A DNA stretch of 64,000 nt. Origin: Symbiodinium natans. Lineage: Eukaryota; Sar; Dinophyceae; Suessiales; Symbiodiniaceae. Where the stretch lies: contig CAJNDS010002649.1 in NCBI GenBank assembly GCA_905221605.1, positions 127,001 through 191,000 on the forward strand. Direction: 5' to 3'. The notes beneath the pieces are model-generated. The model worked only from the letters and a program-made list of their open reading frames with translations, made no database searches and was not told the origin of the DNA. Position 1 is the first letter of the stretch; each line of letters begins with the position of its first letter. Shown here piece by piece: positions 40,591 to 50,588 of this stretch. The position numbers and the translations under genes were made by a program.

Positions 40591-41040
40591 TCGTTTCCTT
40601 CAGCAACTGCTTGCGTGGTCCTGAGGCCTGGGGGGGCAGATGGGGGTAGGCTAGGGTGACGCTAAGGATCCTCAGCTCCACACGGAGCCAAGGCGGCATG
40701 CGCGTCAGCAAGCGTTGAGGCATCACAGCGCTTCTTTGGGTGCAGGCACCTGCACTCCAAATCTTCATGGCTCGTTTCATGCTTCATCACCAGCTGCAGT
40801 CGGGCGCTGGGCCAGAAACTACTCAGTTTCAATACCCTTCACAAGAGAACCTCACAATTGTGATACCTTCCGTTCTCTTCCAGTCTTGTGGTGCTATTAT
40901 ACCAAAGGGCTAGGAGTGACTCAAGGCGGAGTTTTCTCCGACGTGGGCGCCAAGTTATCGCTGCTGATTGCTGCCCTGTGGCAGTGAGACGAGAGAAACT
41001 GGGCTGAAAACAAGACTCCCAAACCATGAACCAACCATTT

Positions 41041-41185
41041 GGGTTTAGGGTTTAGGGTTTAGGGTTTAGGGTTTAAGGCTTAGGGCTTAGGGCTTAGGGT
41101 TTAGGGTTTAGGGTTTAGGGTTTAGGGTTTAGGGTTTAGGGTTTAGGGTTTAGGGTTTAGGGTTTAGGGTTTAGGGTTTAGGGTG
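41041..41185 (+). repeat. TTTAGGG array
   Basis: About twenty heptamers including a TTAGGGC block. It is the first sizeable array after some 11 kb with almost none (30.2-41.0 kb). Confidence 0.95.
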
Positions 41186-41334
41186 CGAGCCCTGGGAGCA
41201 CCTTACAATCTCCAGCCGTCCTTAAAGTCTGCTTTTACCGCCACAGCGCATGCGCAAAGTGCAACTGGAGGTATCAGCCCATCCCGCAGAGCTTACTCAT
41301 ATTTCTTCCTGGACATGACCCGATGCTTTTCCTA

Positions 41335-41510
41335 CATGGGGGTTCACGAAAATTGGGACCCCAATTAGTATAGACCCCCCAATAGTAGGATTCCCTTATT
41401 AAAAAGGACCCCAATAAGGCACCCCCTAATTTCGGAGGAAACCCCCCAACCCTTGTGAGAAGGACCCCAATAAAGTACCCTCTAACTTCGGAAACACCCA
41501 CATGTGAGGG
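41335..41510. mobile_element. Family H element, possibly two nested copies
   Basis: ATGGGGGTTCACGAAAATTG, AATAGTAGGATTCCCTTATT and AAGGACCCCAATAAGGCACC, then a second AGAAGGACCCCAATAAAGTA, CCCTCTAACTTCGG and a terminal CACCCACATG. 41510-42200 has open frames on both strands (41788-42211 on the plus strand) without a convincing product. Confidence 0.7.
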
Positions 41511-42202
41511 TGAACCTTCGCCCCTTGAGTCAGAACCCGCAGCGGGCACAGGCGCGCCAGAATGGGTCGGCCACTGCTCGCGCACCATAGAAGGGCAGGT
41601 CCGAGGTGAAGCGATGGACAGAAATTAGCCTCGATCTTTAGGGTTTAGGGTTTAGGGTTTAGGGTCAACTGACACAAGACGACGCGGCAGGCGAAAGTGC
41701 GAAAGCTTGCTGAACATTGCCGAACACAAGTTCTAAATTGCTACATACATGCCACGGCACCGACACCCCTGCTGAATTGCCTCCACTATGGCATCCTGCA
41801 AGGCACGCTCAGCACATGCTCTTCGTTTCGTGTCGAGTCATATCTCTGCACATCTCTGCATCTCTCAGCCTGAGGCACTCATAATGCAAATGGCAGGTCC
41901 TCGATGTCCTTGGGGTCTGAGATCGTGCCGGACCCACAGACCCTTCCCATCACGATGCCGCGCTTGGCTGCCTCTTGGAAGAGCTGGTTCCTGACTCAAC
42001 GCATCCGGCCATACCCTGCACATGTCGGGCGTGTCCTAGCTACAGCCAAGCTTCATCCCAGAAGCCATATTCGGATGAACGCCGTCACGCATCACGGCAT
42101 CAAAAGGCCCGACAAAGCCCACGGCTTTTCCTGCCAAGGACACGCACCCGAACTGCTGGATCGGAGATCTGGAACTTAAGCCCACTCGGACACGATAAGT
42201 CA

Positions 42203-42283
42203 AGGCCCTAAAACCCTCTGAATAACATTCCTGAACCCAAGAAGGGAAAATGAACATGTCTCAAGGGCCTACCAAGTAAGGAA
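42203..42283. mobile_element. Family D element
   Basis: AAGGCCCTAAAACCCTCTGA, ATAACATTCCTGAACCCAAG and AAGGGAAAATGAACATGTCT, ending CAAGGGCCTACCAAGTAAG. It lies just past the putative stop of the aldolase-like gene. Confidence 0.75.
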
Positions 42284-42293
42284 CTGACATATT

Positions 42294-43397
42294 TTATTCA
42301 AGAACCACTATGCCAAGCTCGCCTGGACCTTGACGACTCATCAGGTCAAGAACAGGGTCGCGGATCTCCGCCTTGGTAGTAAGAAAGAAAGGGCTATCTG
42401 CTGAATCTACGTAACACGAGATCATATCCTTCAAGACAGCAGAATCAGCAGAAGAGCGCAGCATTTTACAGGCGAATGGTGCAGTGCAGGGGGTTCGTGC
42501 GTTTCTCTGTCTGCTGCGCCTGAGGCCAGCCCTGTTTGCCTATAGTTCGTGTTGTCTGTTGGGCGCCAAGTAGTCAAGCCCTAAGGGCACCTTAAAGCCC
42601 TTTGAAACCCGGGATCAGGAGCTTGCAGCCACAGGCGGTTGGCACAAGAGGAGGAAAGGCCACAAACGGCTTCTTAAGTCAGGCAAAGCCGCGTTCAAGA
42701 TGTACTCGCTCGTCTCAAACTGCAGCCATCCCTGCGTTTCGCTCTCCGACGCCCGGAGACTGTCTGGGGTGAAGCAGAGCTCACGGTCGCCGAGCCGTGT
42801 GGGGTATCCACCCCGTGAGTCCTGGGATGCAGTACCTGGACGGCCAGGAGGGAAGGTCATGGCTTGGAAGTACTGGTCGGCCTCGGCAACCGTCGTGGCG
42901 TAAGGGCGCATCGTCGCGCGGGCCCCCACCTGGAGGGCGTCGCCGTGCTGCGACACGGCTTCGCGGTGAAGTCTCTGCACAGGCAGCATGCCGCTTCTTG
43001 CGATCATCGCATTCTCCTCTCGGCCCTGCCACCCTGAAATTTGCCGATGTTCTGCATCTGACACAATGAAGGAGAATCCCGAGCGAGCCCAAGCTACGAC
43101 CTCATCCTCGCGCATCTTGTGGGTGGGGATGTCATTGAAGATTCCGAGCAGGGGCGGCATCTCCAAGACAGACGCTGAGGCATCGTAGACTTGCTTCACA
43201 GGATTGCGAAGGGGATCCAGCGTGTACAGGTACGCACGCTTGGCGAGCTCTTGCACCGGAACCGGGAGTTCTCCGCCAACAACCGACAAGGCGGTCTTGC
43301 CAACCTCGCGAGCCAAAGCAGGAGCCGGGGCCGGTCGCACCAAGTATCCATCCACCTTTGCACCCTCTTTCTGGGTGTCCGGCTCGCGCGATGCCAT
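42294..43397 (-). CDS. HpcH/HpaI aldolase-like protein, incomplete
   Basis: The main exon starts at ATG 43397 and is open to 42615. Residues about 84-230 match the HpcH/HpaI aldolase / citrate-lyase beta family, class II pyruvate aldolases acting on 2-keto acids: LLGIFNDIPTHK, SGFSFIVSDAEH with E116-H117, LPVQRLH with R142, GDALQVGAR, YATTVAEADQYFQAMTFPPG and QFETSEYILN, where E228 corresponds to the metal-binding Glu. The family then needs a second half with a DLS-type motif. After LNAAL the frame becomes unlike the family and stops at 42615. A separate minus-strand stretch at 42294-42371 after CCAAG reads AEIRDPVLDLMSRQGPGELG then IVVLE and TAA, probably a last exon. So either exons are missing from view or the gene is truncated. 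Confidence 0.65.
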
Positions 43398-43936
43398 GAG
43401 GTGAATGTGCAAAATTCTACCGAGATCTACACAACAGGGCCGCGTTCGGACAAGGCTACTCACTATGGCGTGTAACCCTATAGCATGGCCCTGAAACACC
43501 GGAAATCAGCAAACAAAAAACTATCGCTGCTAGGCGATGCGGTGATGCAGCTTGTTTCACACGTCCGAGACTTTGAGATGCTGACATCCACAGGCATTCA
43601 GAAGGGTTTCGGGTTTAGGGTTTAGGGTTTGGGGGTTTGGGGTTTGGGGCTTGAGGTTTAGGGGGCTTTCACTGGCTTCCACTGCACTATGTCCCGGGAG
43701 GACCATAAGGTGAAAGCGTGCGCCTGCGATGCCGCAAGGAGGATATGCCTGACTTGAGACCGGATCGGGTGGATCGGTTTAGAGCCTTCAGGGGTACGTC
43801 AGAATTGTTCAGCTTCCTGTACATCAGAAATCTTCAAGAGAAAGAGCAGGCTCAGCCGAACACGAGACCTCGCTGCAAAGCTTGCTCCAGTTTTTAAGAA
43901 CATGATGAGTCCATTGGGCCGGAGGGGGACTTCGTC

Positions 43937-44179
43937 CTAGCATGGACCATCCTGAGTACATCGTGTAACTTCAAAGCGCCGCAAAGCACGAGGAGAGAGG
44001 TAGATGCGGTTGCCAACACCCTGGCTGTCTTGTTCCAACATGCACACCTCTCTAGAGCCCTCTACAGCAAGGAAAACCAACTCGATGAAACTAGTAAACC
44101 CGTCCCGGGATCTCCCGACACGTAACACCATTCGGCATGAGGCAAAACCATAATGAAACCCGTTTCCCGTACAAATCAC
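43937..44179 (-). CDS. Candidate exon, unrecognised
   Basis: The minus strand reads RMVLRVGRSRDGFTSFIELV, FLAVEGSREVCMLEQDSQGV and GNRIYLSPRALRRFEVTRCT, ending in a stop at 43937. Alternating beta-like pattern. A possible upstream piece at 44480-44740 has ACIRGSRDNLTSNALLATQD. Confidence 0.4.
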   Translation of the reverse strand: MICTGNGFHYGFASCRMVLRVGRSRDGFTSFIELVFLAVEGSREVCMLEQDSQGVGNRIYLSPRALRRFEVTRCTQDGPC

Positions 44180-44319
44180 ACATTGTCATACATCTTCTAC
44201 ATGCCCGCAATCTCCGAAACCCCGCCCTGAGAAACCATAATTAAGGCCTGCCCAGGCCGTTGGCCCCCTCACCCCAAGCTGCAGGCACCATGGCAATCTT
44301 GCCAGTAGGGAGCGATATG

Positions 44320-46600
44320 GGTGGTTCTAAATGAGGCCCCTTTCTGCACCCTGAAAAAAGGACCCCACGAGGGACCCACAATGTAGAGAACTTATAGACT
44401 GTTTGCATGGCCTCTCATTGATCTCTTGGGGCACAATATCTAGCCATAGCCTTTCGGTAGAAGGGGTCTCAGAGTCCCTACATACAACAGGGAATCCGCG
44501 CAGACTGGCACCACCCAAAACAAACATTGCACGGTTTACAGGGCCCAGCCACCAAGAAACGGTGAAGTTCGATGCAAAGCCAGACACTATGCCTACTGCA
44601 GGGCTTGGGTGAGTCGCTGTCCGATATTTGTTCCGGCGCTCCCGCACTGCTTGAGCCTGCATCCTGCGTGGCAAGCAGCGCATTCGACGTCAGATTATCA
44701 CGGGACCCTCGGATACAAGCATGAGTCAGTAGGCCGGGCCTAAACCCTAAACCCTCATTAGGCACGCTTGGGGCGTGCTCGGAGAGGCGTTCAGGGCTTC
44801 AATGTGGGGTCTTTTCTCAGGGGGGGAGGGCTTCGTCCTTGTTTGGGGTTTAGGGTTAGCAGTTAGGGTTGCGGGGTTAGGGTATTGTGGTCCAACAGAC
44901 GCCCAGAGCCCTTTCATTTCGATCACCCTCAAAGGTGCCTCCCATGCAGGTGACGAGTGCAGTGCGACAAGTGCTTCGGGACCCTGGATACTTTGATTTT
45001 TCGTGCTTGCAGCAGATGCAAGTTCGCTGTGCGCATGTGCTCTCTTAGAAAAAAACATATCCCCAAAAAAGCAAAACAGAACAAAAAACGCAGCAGACTG
45101 TCCCATAGCACCAGCATCAAAGAGCTAGGAGCACACACGGGGTCATTAGCATGGTGCCGGCCGCAGCAGGCATGGTGCGGAAGTCTACCGAAGCAAGCTC
45201 CCACGCAGGTGTTAACTGACCCCAGGACCGACACCCGCTTGCGGTTTCGGGTTTAGGGTTTAGGTTCTAGGGTTCTTCATTTGGTCTAGGGCTTAGGGCT
45301 TAGGGCTGACGGTTTAGTTAGGGTTTAGGGCGATCTCCACTAAGTTACAGATGTTCTCGTTATGTTACTTTCTCATTTTGGGCCCTGTCACTGTACCAGT
45401 AAGGCATCTCTGTCAGTCCCAGGGTGGACTTGTGTACAAGGCTTGACCACTCAGTGGCGCCCGACAAAGAAAGGATTTACAAACAGTTGATGAGAGCCTG
45501 AAAGAGTAGCTGACCTGGTTTTCAGGCTTCGCCTCACAGGGTTTAGGGTGTTTCTTCCCTCCTTGGGGCAAGTCCAGGTTTAGGGTTCAGGGTTGAAGGT
45601 TTAGGGTTCAGGGCTTGAAGTTCGTGGTTGAGGGTTTAGGGCCTCCGGCATTACCCTGAATAATACGGCCATCTGAAAGAGACTCCGCGTCACACAAGCC
45701 CCCTGGGTCAGAGCGCGCCAGTTCACAGCCTGTCGTGAAAGGACCAGCACTTCATCACAACATACCATATCGCAGCAGAGACTCAGAGACTCATTGCGCG
45801 ACAACCAAAGTTGTACCATTGTTTGCGTGTCCCTTGTAGGGCCTCCAGAAGCATCACAAGCGAATGTTAACACAAAGACAATTATAACACTCTTTTGAAT
45901 CAGGACTCTCTGACATGCCTGGCTGTTTATATACCCTAACCTAAACTTAAACGCCTTTTCGCTTCCCTTCTTTTCCCTTACGTTAAACCCTGTTGAAACC
46001 CTTTTTGCATCCAGGCCTCTTCGAACACTGATGGGCAAGAACATACATACACACTCCCAGGTAAGAGCATGCAAACACGCAATCTCGGGCACAGTACTGT
46101 GCCGACTTACATCCGCGCCTCGGAACCCCTAAACTCAGCCAGGGCGCAGCTGCACCCGCCGCGTCTGCGCCCGGCGCTGGTCCAAACGTCGACTGAGGGC
46201 CTGGGGCACGTGGGCTCTTGAGGTTTGGGGTTTAGGGTTTATAGGGCTTGGGGCTTAGGGTTTAGGGTTTACGGTTTTGGCATAGGCTTGCGGGGTTCTA
46301 TAGGGTTTTGGGGTTTCATTTGTGGGTTGCTGGGACAGGGTTCAGAGCCATCAGGTTTGGGGGGCACAAGCACTCCTCTGCACCTGACCCCGAGATCCTT
46401 GACCCACATGGGGGATTCCGAAATTCGGGGTACCTTTTTGGGGTCCTTATGATAAAAGAAGAATACTATTTGGGGATATTTTCGGAAACTCCCACATCGT
46501 GTGGGAAGGCAACTGCTTCTTCGCTGCCTCCAGTCGTTGGGCCTCACCTCAGGATGTGTCGTAACAGGCTTCAAATTTCAGAATTGAGATGCAGCTTCTT
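44320..46600. other. Gene-poor stretch with short repeats
   Basis: Contains a hairpin of the 33140-33240 type (44325-44400, GGTGGTTCTAAATGAGGCCC and ACAATGTAGAGAACTTATAG), short TTTAGGG and TTAGGGC runs (44840-44880, 45245-45330, 45530-45640), a minus-strand frame at 45601-46092 of doubtful reality, and a family H element at 46404-46500 (CCGAAATTCGGGGTACCTTT and ATTTTCGGAAACTCCCACAT). No gene I can support. Confidence 0.5.
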
Positions 46601-46974
46601 GAGCTGAGGGCTTGGAGGGCTTGCAGGGCTTGCTTAGAGCGAAGCTGGTCGGAGTCGAGACTCAGGGCTACGGGAACCTGAACCTCTCCAAGCTAACTCT
46701 CCCCCATGACAGCTCGTCTTGTGCGAGAAGGCCGCAGCCCGCCGAGAATGCTGGACAACCTAGCTTGGCCTATGCGCACTTGGGAAGCCTGGCAGTTCCA
46801 CTGATGACATCCAAGGCTGCCGCTGTATCCACGGCAGCAAGTTAGACACTAGACGAATAGAGTTCAGCATGGCGGGCGCCACAACAGCCCCACCACACCG
46901 GAATAGGTACACACAGTTCCTACCGAGCGCTTCAACATGGCTCTCGATTGTTCAACATGTTCTCCCTAGTTGCT

Positions 46975-47090
46975 GAGTACCCTGGGCCAACAAAGGTTAC
47001 CCTTTCAATTATAGTAGGATATACATACACACATAAATATATACACCCCCAAAGGTGAAAGGTTACCTGCTCTGCTACTTCGTCTCTTGA
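46975..47090. mobile_element. Family E element
   Basis: TTGCTGAGTACCCTGGGCCA, AAAGGTTACCCTTTCAATTA, AGTAGGATA and AAAGGTGAAAGGTTACCTGC, TCTGCTACTT resemble family E, with an ACATACACAC microsatellite in its middle. 47090-47600 is GC-rich and open on both strands, possibly exon, undecided. Confidence 0.65.
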
Positions 47091-47620
47091 ACAACAAGAA
47101 AGACCAAGGTGCGCAGACGGATGTCGGTGCTCGCATCGCCAGCTTCGGAGCTCGCGGCCGGCGACTGGCCGCCGGACGGCCTTCGCATGCGCGCGCGTGC
47201 GCGCGCATGAAGGTCCCCCCCAACAGAGGCCTACCGCAGCTGCCCCGCAACTTTCGGGCCTTTAGCCAAAGAAGCACCCCCGGTCAAAAAAGGACACCCC
47301 CAAGTCCTTCCCTCCCTCCACCGTGCCTGGTCTGCTTGGCCTTGGAGAGCGCATCCCCCAAAGCGCCCAGCAGCGCCACCTCCGCCTGATAAGAAGCGGG
47401 AGTTTGGCTTAGGTTCCACTCCCTCATGATTTTGGTTCAGAATGGGGGAGTCTCAGGCTAGAGGGTGGGGCCTTGCCCACATCTTGCACGTCATCTCCGG
47501 CGTAGATGGACTGGGACTCCGACGCCTGGTCATCGAGCCTCGATGGAAGCTCTGACAGCAAGCATCCATAACAACCCTAAACCCTAAAGCCTGAACCCTA
47601 ACAGCCAACCCCCCAAGCAA

Positions 47621-47845
47621 AGGGACCCTGAAGTGAGACACTGCTGGAGTTGTAAGCTGATGTGCACCAAAGAGATGCTCTCCACCTTCCACATTGCGCC
47701 AAGCAGCGACCGCTTCTGCCCCGTGCCGCGCCCTGCCAGGTTCTTCACCCCTGAGAGGCTCTTCCGAACATCCTGGGATGGCTCAGGGGCTTCACCTGTA
47801 GTAGAGCAAATGAGGAGTCGAGGAGGCACAGGACTCGAGCTCTAG
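47621..47845 (+). CDS. Weak plus-strand candidate exon
   Basis: Reads RHCWSCKLMCTKEMLSTFHI, APSSDRFCPVPRPARFFTPE and RLFRTSWDGSG to a stop at 47845. The CWSC ... C spacing is suggestive, but there is no family match and it would be on the minority strand. Confidence 0.25.
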   Translation, partial: RDPEVRHCWSCKLMCTKEMLSTFHIAPSSDRFCPVPRPARFFTPERLFRTSWDGSGASPVVEQMRSRGGTGLEL

Positions 47846-48282
47846 AGGCGACACATGTTCAACCTTGGAACTCAACACCTCGGAAGAACACGGACGTGTG
47901 AACAGCCGTTTTCCCCTGTAAGGTCAGAAACCGAATCCTCACATCATGAAGTCATGAGAGTACAAAGCAAAAAGAAGGCGCGAGATGCGGAACAAGAAGC
48001 CAGGGACGGCAAGCGAGCATACTTTGCAAGGCCATCCAGTTCGTTCATTACCTGAGCTGTGGGCCCAACTCTGCAACTCGAACGGTGATGGTGGCAGACT
48101 TGCTGCCTCGAAAGCCTTGTGATGTGGATGTTGCTAGTCGAGCAGAAGCATAGGCGGGCAGCTATCCCCAGCATTCAGCACCCTCGTAGAACGTAGGCTG
48201 TCAAAGGTAAGCGCAGCACATGAAAGGAGACGAGCAAGGTGGAGGTGTGGGATTAAGGGGCTGGCATAAACTGCGTCGGTCG

Positions 48283-49728
48283 TCACCCTTCGCAAGGCTG
48301 AATTTCAGTTCTTTTCCCATGGCATGCCGCAAGCCTGTCCAGAAGATGTTCGAGGCAGGAGCGCGCATCATCGGACAGGGGGCCCTCGCCATCCCAGGCG
48401 CGCAGATCGACGAAATACTCCAGCTGCCAGGCATGTTTCAATCTGATGGCCTCTCGTTTTGCCAGGTTCCAAGGCGGGTACAAAATCAACTTCACGGGCT
48501 TCTGGCCGACAGCTCCGAGTCTTGACAGCACCTCGATGGGAAAGACGAAGAGCCCCGCCAAGCGCCCGTTGTCCAGGACCGAAGCCAACAGCAGATCGAA
48601 ATCATTGTCCGTGTATGCAATGCGCCCGAGCGCCCCTCCGTGCTTAGAAAGATTTGCTGCGTAAGTGCCGCAGCGTCGGAGATTGGATGCTTTCTCCTGC
48701 ACGCGCCATTCCAATCCTTGGCCGGCGAGCACGGAATCCACCGCAGCACTGTTTGGAAACGATCTCCGAAGCTGAAAGCTTCCTGTAGAAAGCAGCCTTG
48801 CCAGAAGCAGGTGTGCTTGCACTTCGACTCGATGGAAACAACTGCACTGCTGCAATGCTTCCTCCAGGGTGATCGAGGGAAAGTCCGTGGACCTGCTGCA
48901 GCATGTCTCTAACAGAAGACCAAGGTTCTGCACCCGCCACGACGAATCTCTGGCCGAGCCCAATGTCACGCTCAGCGATGACCGTGTCACCACATTTCCC
49001 GGCACAGCCCAGAACATGTCACGATCCAGAGCGACCAGCACTAGGAGCATTCCGTGATATCCTCTTGCTTTGTTGAACTTGTAAGTCTTGAAAGTGTTCC
49101 CACGGCAGCTCGCCGATTTCAGCTGCAGGGGAACGCCTCCAGCGCAAGAGGCTTTAGCCTCTACAAGAGCATCTATGTGAGAAGATCCTGATACGCGAGT
49201 AATGGTATATGTCAATGCCTGAGGTGACCTGAGGAAACATCTTTGCAAGCGTTCAAACGACTCCTCTTCCTTCCTGCCAGTTTGCCCATATCGTGACAAT
49301 CCACGAGTCCGTGCCTCCAGTCGGCTTTCTGTAAATGATGCTTCTGCCAAAGTGGGAAAGTTCAGAGACCGTTTCAAGCGAGCCCTGTCCGCACACATAG
49401 CTCTGAGGCCTGCGTCGCAGGCCTGCGCAGCCTCGACCTCCGACACAAAAGAGCCCACATGGTGTTGCCGGTTATCCAAGCAGAAACGCGCGCGGTATTT
49501 GCCAGCGCTCTTGTTCCAGCAAACGCCGTTGAACTGGCTTGACGACCAGCGATACAGACCTTGACCCGGCAGCACAGAAGACAGCCGCAAGCCGAGGCCT
49601 ACTAAGTCTCTGCCAGGGGCTGGGAGGCAAGCAAGGGGTGTCCGCAGCATGGCCAAACTGCCGACAGAAGTACGCGCGTGCATGAAATCGATACCATGCC
49701 AGAGCCAAGTGCGGCGTGCGAGATGCAT
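48283..49728 (-). CDS. AP2-domain protein with two PD-(D/E)XK-like units (copy 3)
   Basis: Single exon of 481 aa from an ATG at 49728, the most diverged copy. AP2 at about 63-125 (SSQFNGVCWNKSAGKYRARF, HVGSF, EVEAAQACD, LNFPT), with a Cys for the conserved Tyr of AAHAYD. Unit 1 keeps both residues: D186 (HIDALV), Q202-L-K204 (LQLKSAS), then RGYHGMLLVLVALDRDMFWA. Unit 2: D331 (AVDSVLAGQG), Q344-E-K346 (VQEKAS), then DFDLLLASVLDNGRLAGLFV. The N-terminus is unlike the other copies and the basic tail of copy 1 is missing. Conservation of both motif sets, while most surrounding residues changed, argues for selection on the two units. Confidence 0.85.
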   Translation of the reverse strand: MHLARRTWLWHGIDFMHARTSVGSLAMLRTPLACLPAPGRDLVGLGLRLSSVLPGQGLYRWSSSQFNGVCWNKSAGKYRARFCLDNRQHHVGSFVSEVEAAQACDAGLRAMCADRARLKRSLNFPTLAEASFTESRLEARTRGLSRYGQTGRKEEESFERLQRCFLRSPQALTYTITRVSGSSHIDALVEAKASCAGGVPLQLKSASCRGNTFKTYKFNKARGYHGMLLVLVALDRDMFWAVPGNVVTRSSLSVTLGSARDSSWRVQNLGLLLETCCSRSTDFPSITLEEALQQCSCFHRVEVQAHLLLARLLSTGSFQLRRSFPNSAAVDSVLAGQGLEWRVQEKASNLRRCGTYAANLSKHGGALGRIAYTDNDFDLLLASVLDNGRLAGLFVFPIEVLSRLGAVGQKPVKLILYPPWNLAKREAIRLKHAWQLEYFVDLRAWDGEGPLSDDARSCLEHLLDRLAACHGKRTEIQPCEG

Positions 49729-50204
49729 GTGAACGTTGATTTGCAGGAATGTGGCACAAGAAAACGGTACATGACAGCTTGCTCACTCGACATCAGGCCA
49801 GGCTCCGGCTTTGACATGAAATGCCCCCGACAAGCCTGCAAACAGCGATCGGGACGTGCGATTTTACGAGCACCTCCTATGCTGGGCGGGGGTCTGATGA
49901 GCCTTGCACCCACTCAACTCAGCAGAGCGGCCGACAAAGGGCTTCCCCCCTGACGCGAGCGGCTTCGGGCCGACACAGCTTCCTCCCAGGCAAAGGACAC
50001 CTGAGTTGACCAGGGCACTGTGATTTGGCAGAGTCCCTCGGCAAACCCTATGACACTGTTGCACCATGATGGGCTGACTAAGGCGACCTTCCTAGCTCGA
50101 AGGAAACATATGCTCACGACTGTACCCCTCAACAGACAGGCCACGCGTTCCGGGGGAGCTTCGCCGCACCTTGCCAGCTGAGCGACATCTTTACCATATT
50201 CATG

Positions 50205-50300
50205 TCTTGAAAGTTCCCCTTAATTATACCAACAGTCCTTAATAGGGATTCTAGCAAGGGTCTTTACTAAGGACTGTTAGTATAAGGGGGAACATCCCAA
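50205..50300. mobile_element. Family A element with 6-bp target duplication
   Basis: TTCATG at 50199-50204 and 50301-50306. The right end GGGGGAACATCCCAA is intact, the left end reads TCTTGAAAGTTCCCCTTAAT (decayed). Inner pair AACAGTCCTTAATAGGG and ACTAAGGACTGTT. 49740-50200 holds no supported gene. Confidence 0.85.
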
Positions 50301-50588
50301 TTCATGACAGTCAGTACGCACGCAACACCCCCTGCAACTTCCCGTGTTCTCCTGCTCTTCTGGTAATGAATTTCGGGGATCCAAGCCGCATCCGCAATGC
50401 ACGTGCAAAGTCGGTTTTGGCCACAGGCTTTCGAATCCTCAGGAGGGGCAGAGGAGGTTGGGGGGCGGTCCTAGTTTGCAGCTTCTGTTGCTCGGCACCC
50501 TCCCTGCTTGCCATCCAAACCACCATGTCCCGCGACCCTTACTGCTGGTTAGTAGGGAATGTGGAGATAGGGTTCATAAAAAACCCCT

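Noticed and set aside
30717-49728. Reading the AP2 genes as ordinary plant-type AP2/ERF transcription factors
   Set aside because: The AP2 domain is only about 60 of roughly 500 residues, and the large conserved remainder with paired D...Q-x-K motifs is unlike ERF factors. A regulatory role is still possible.
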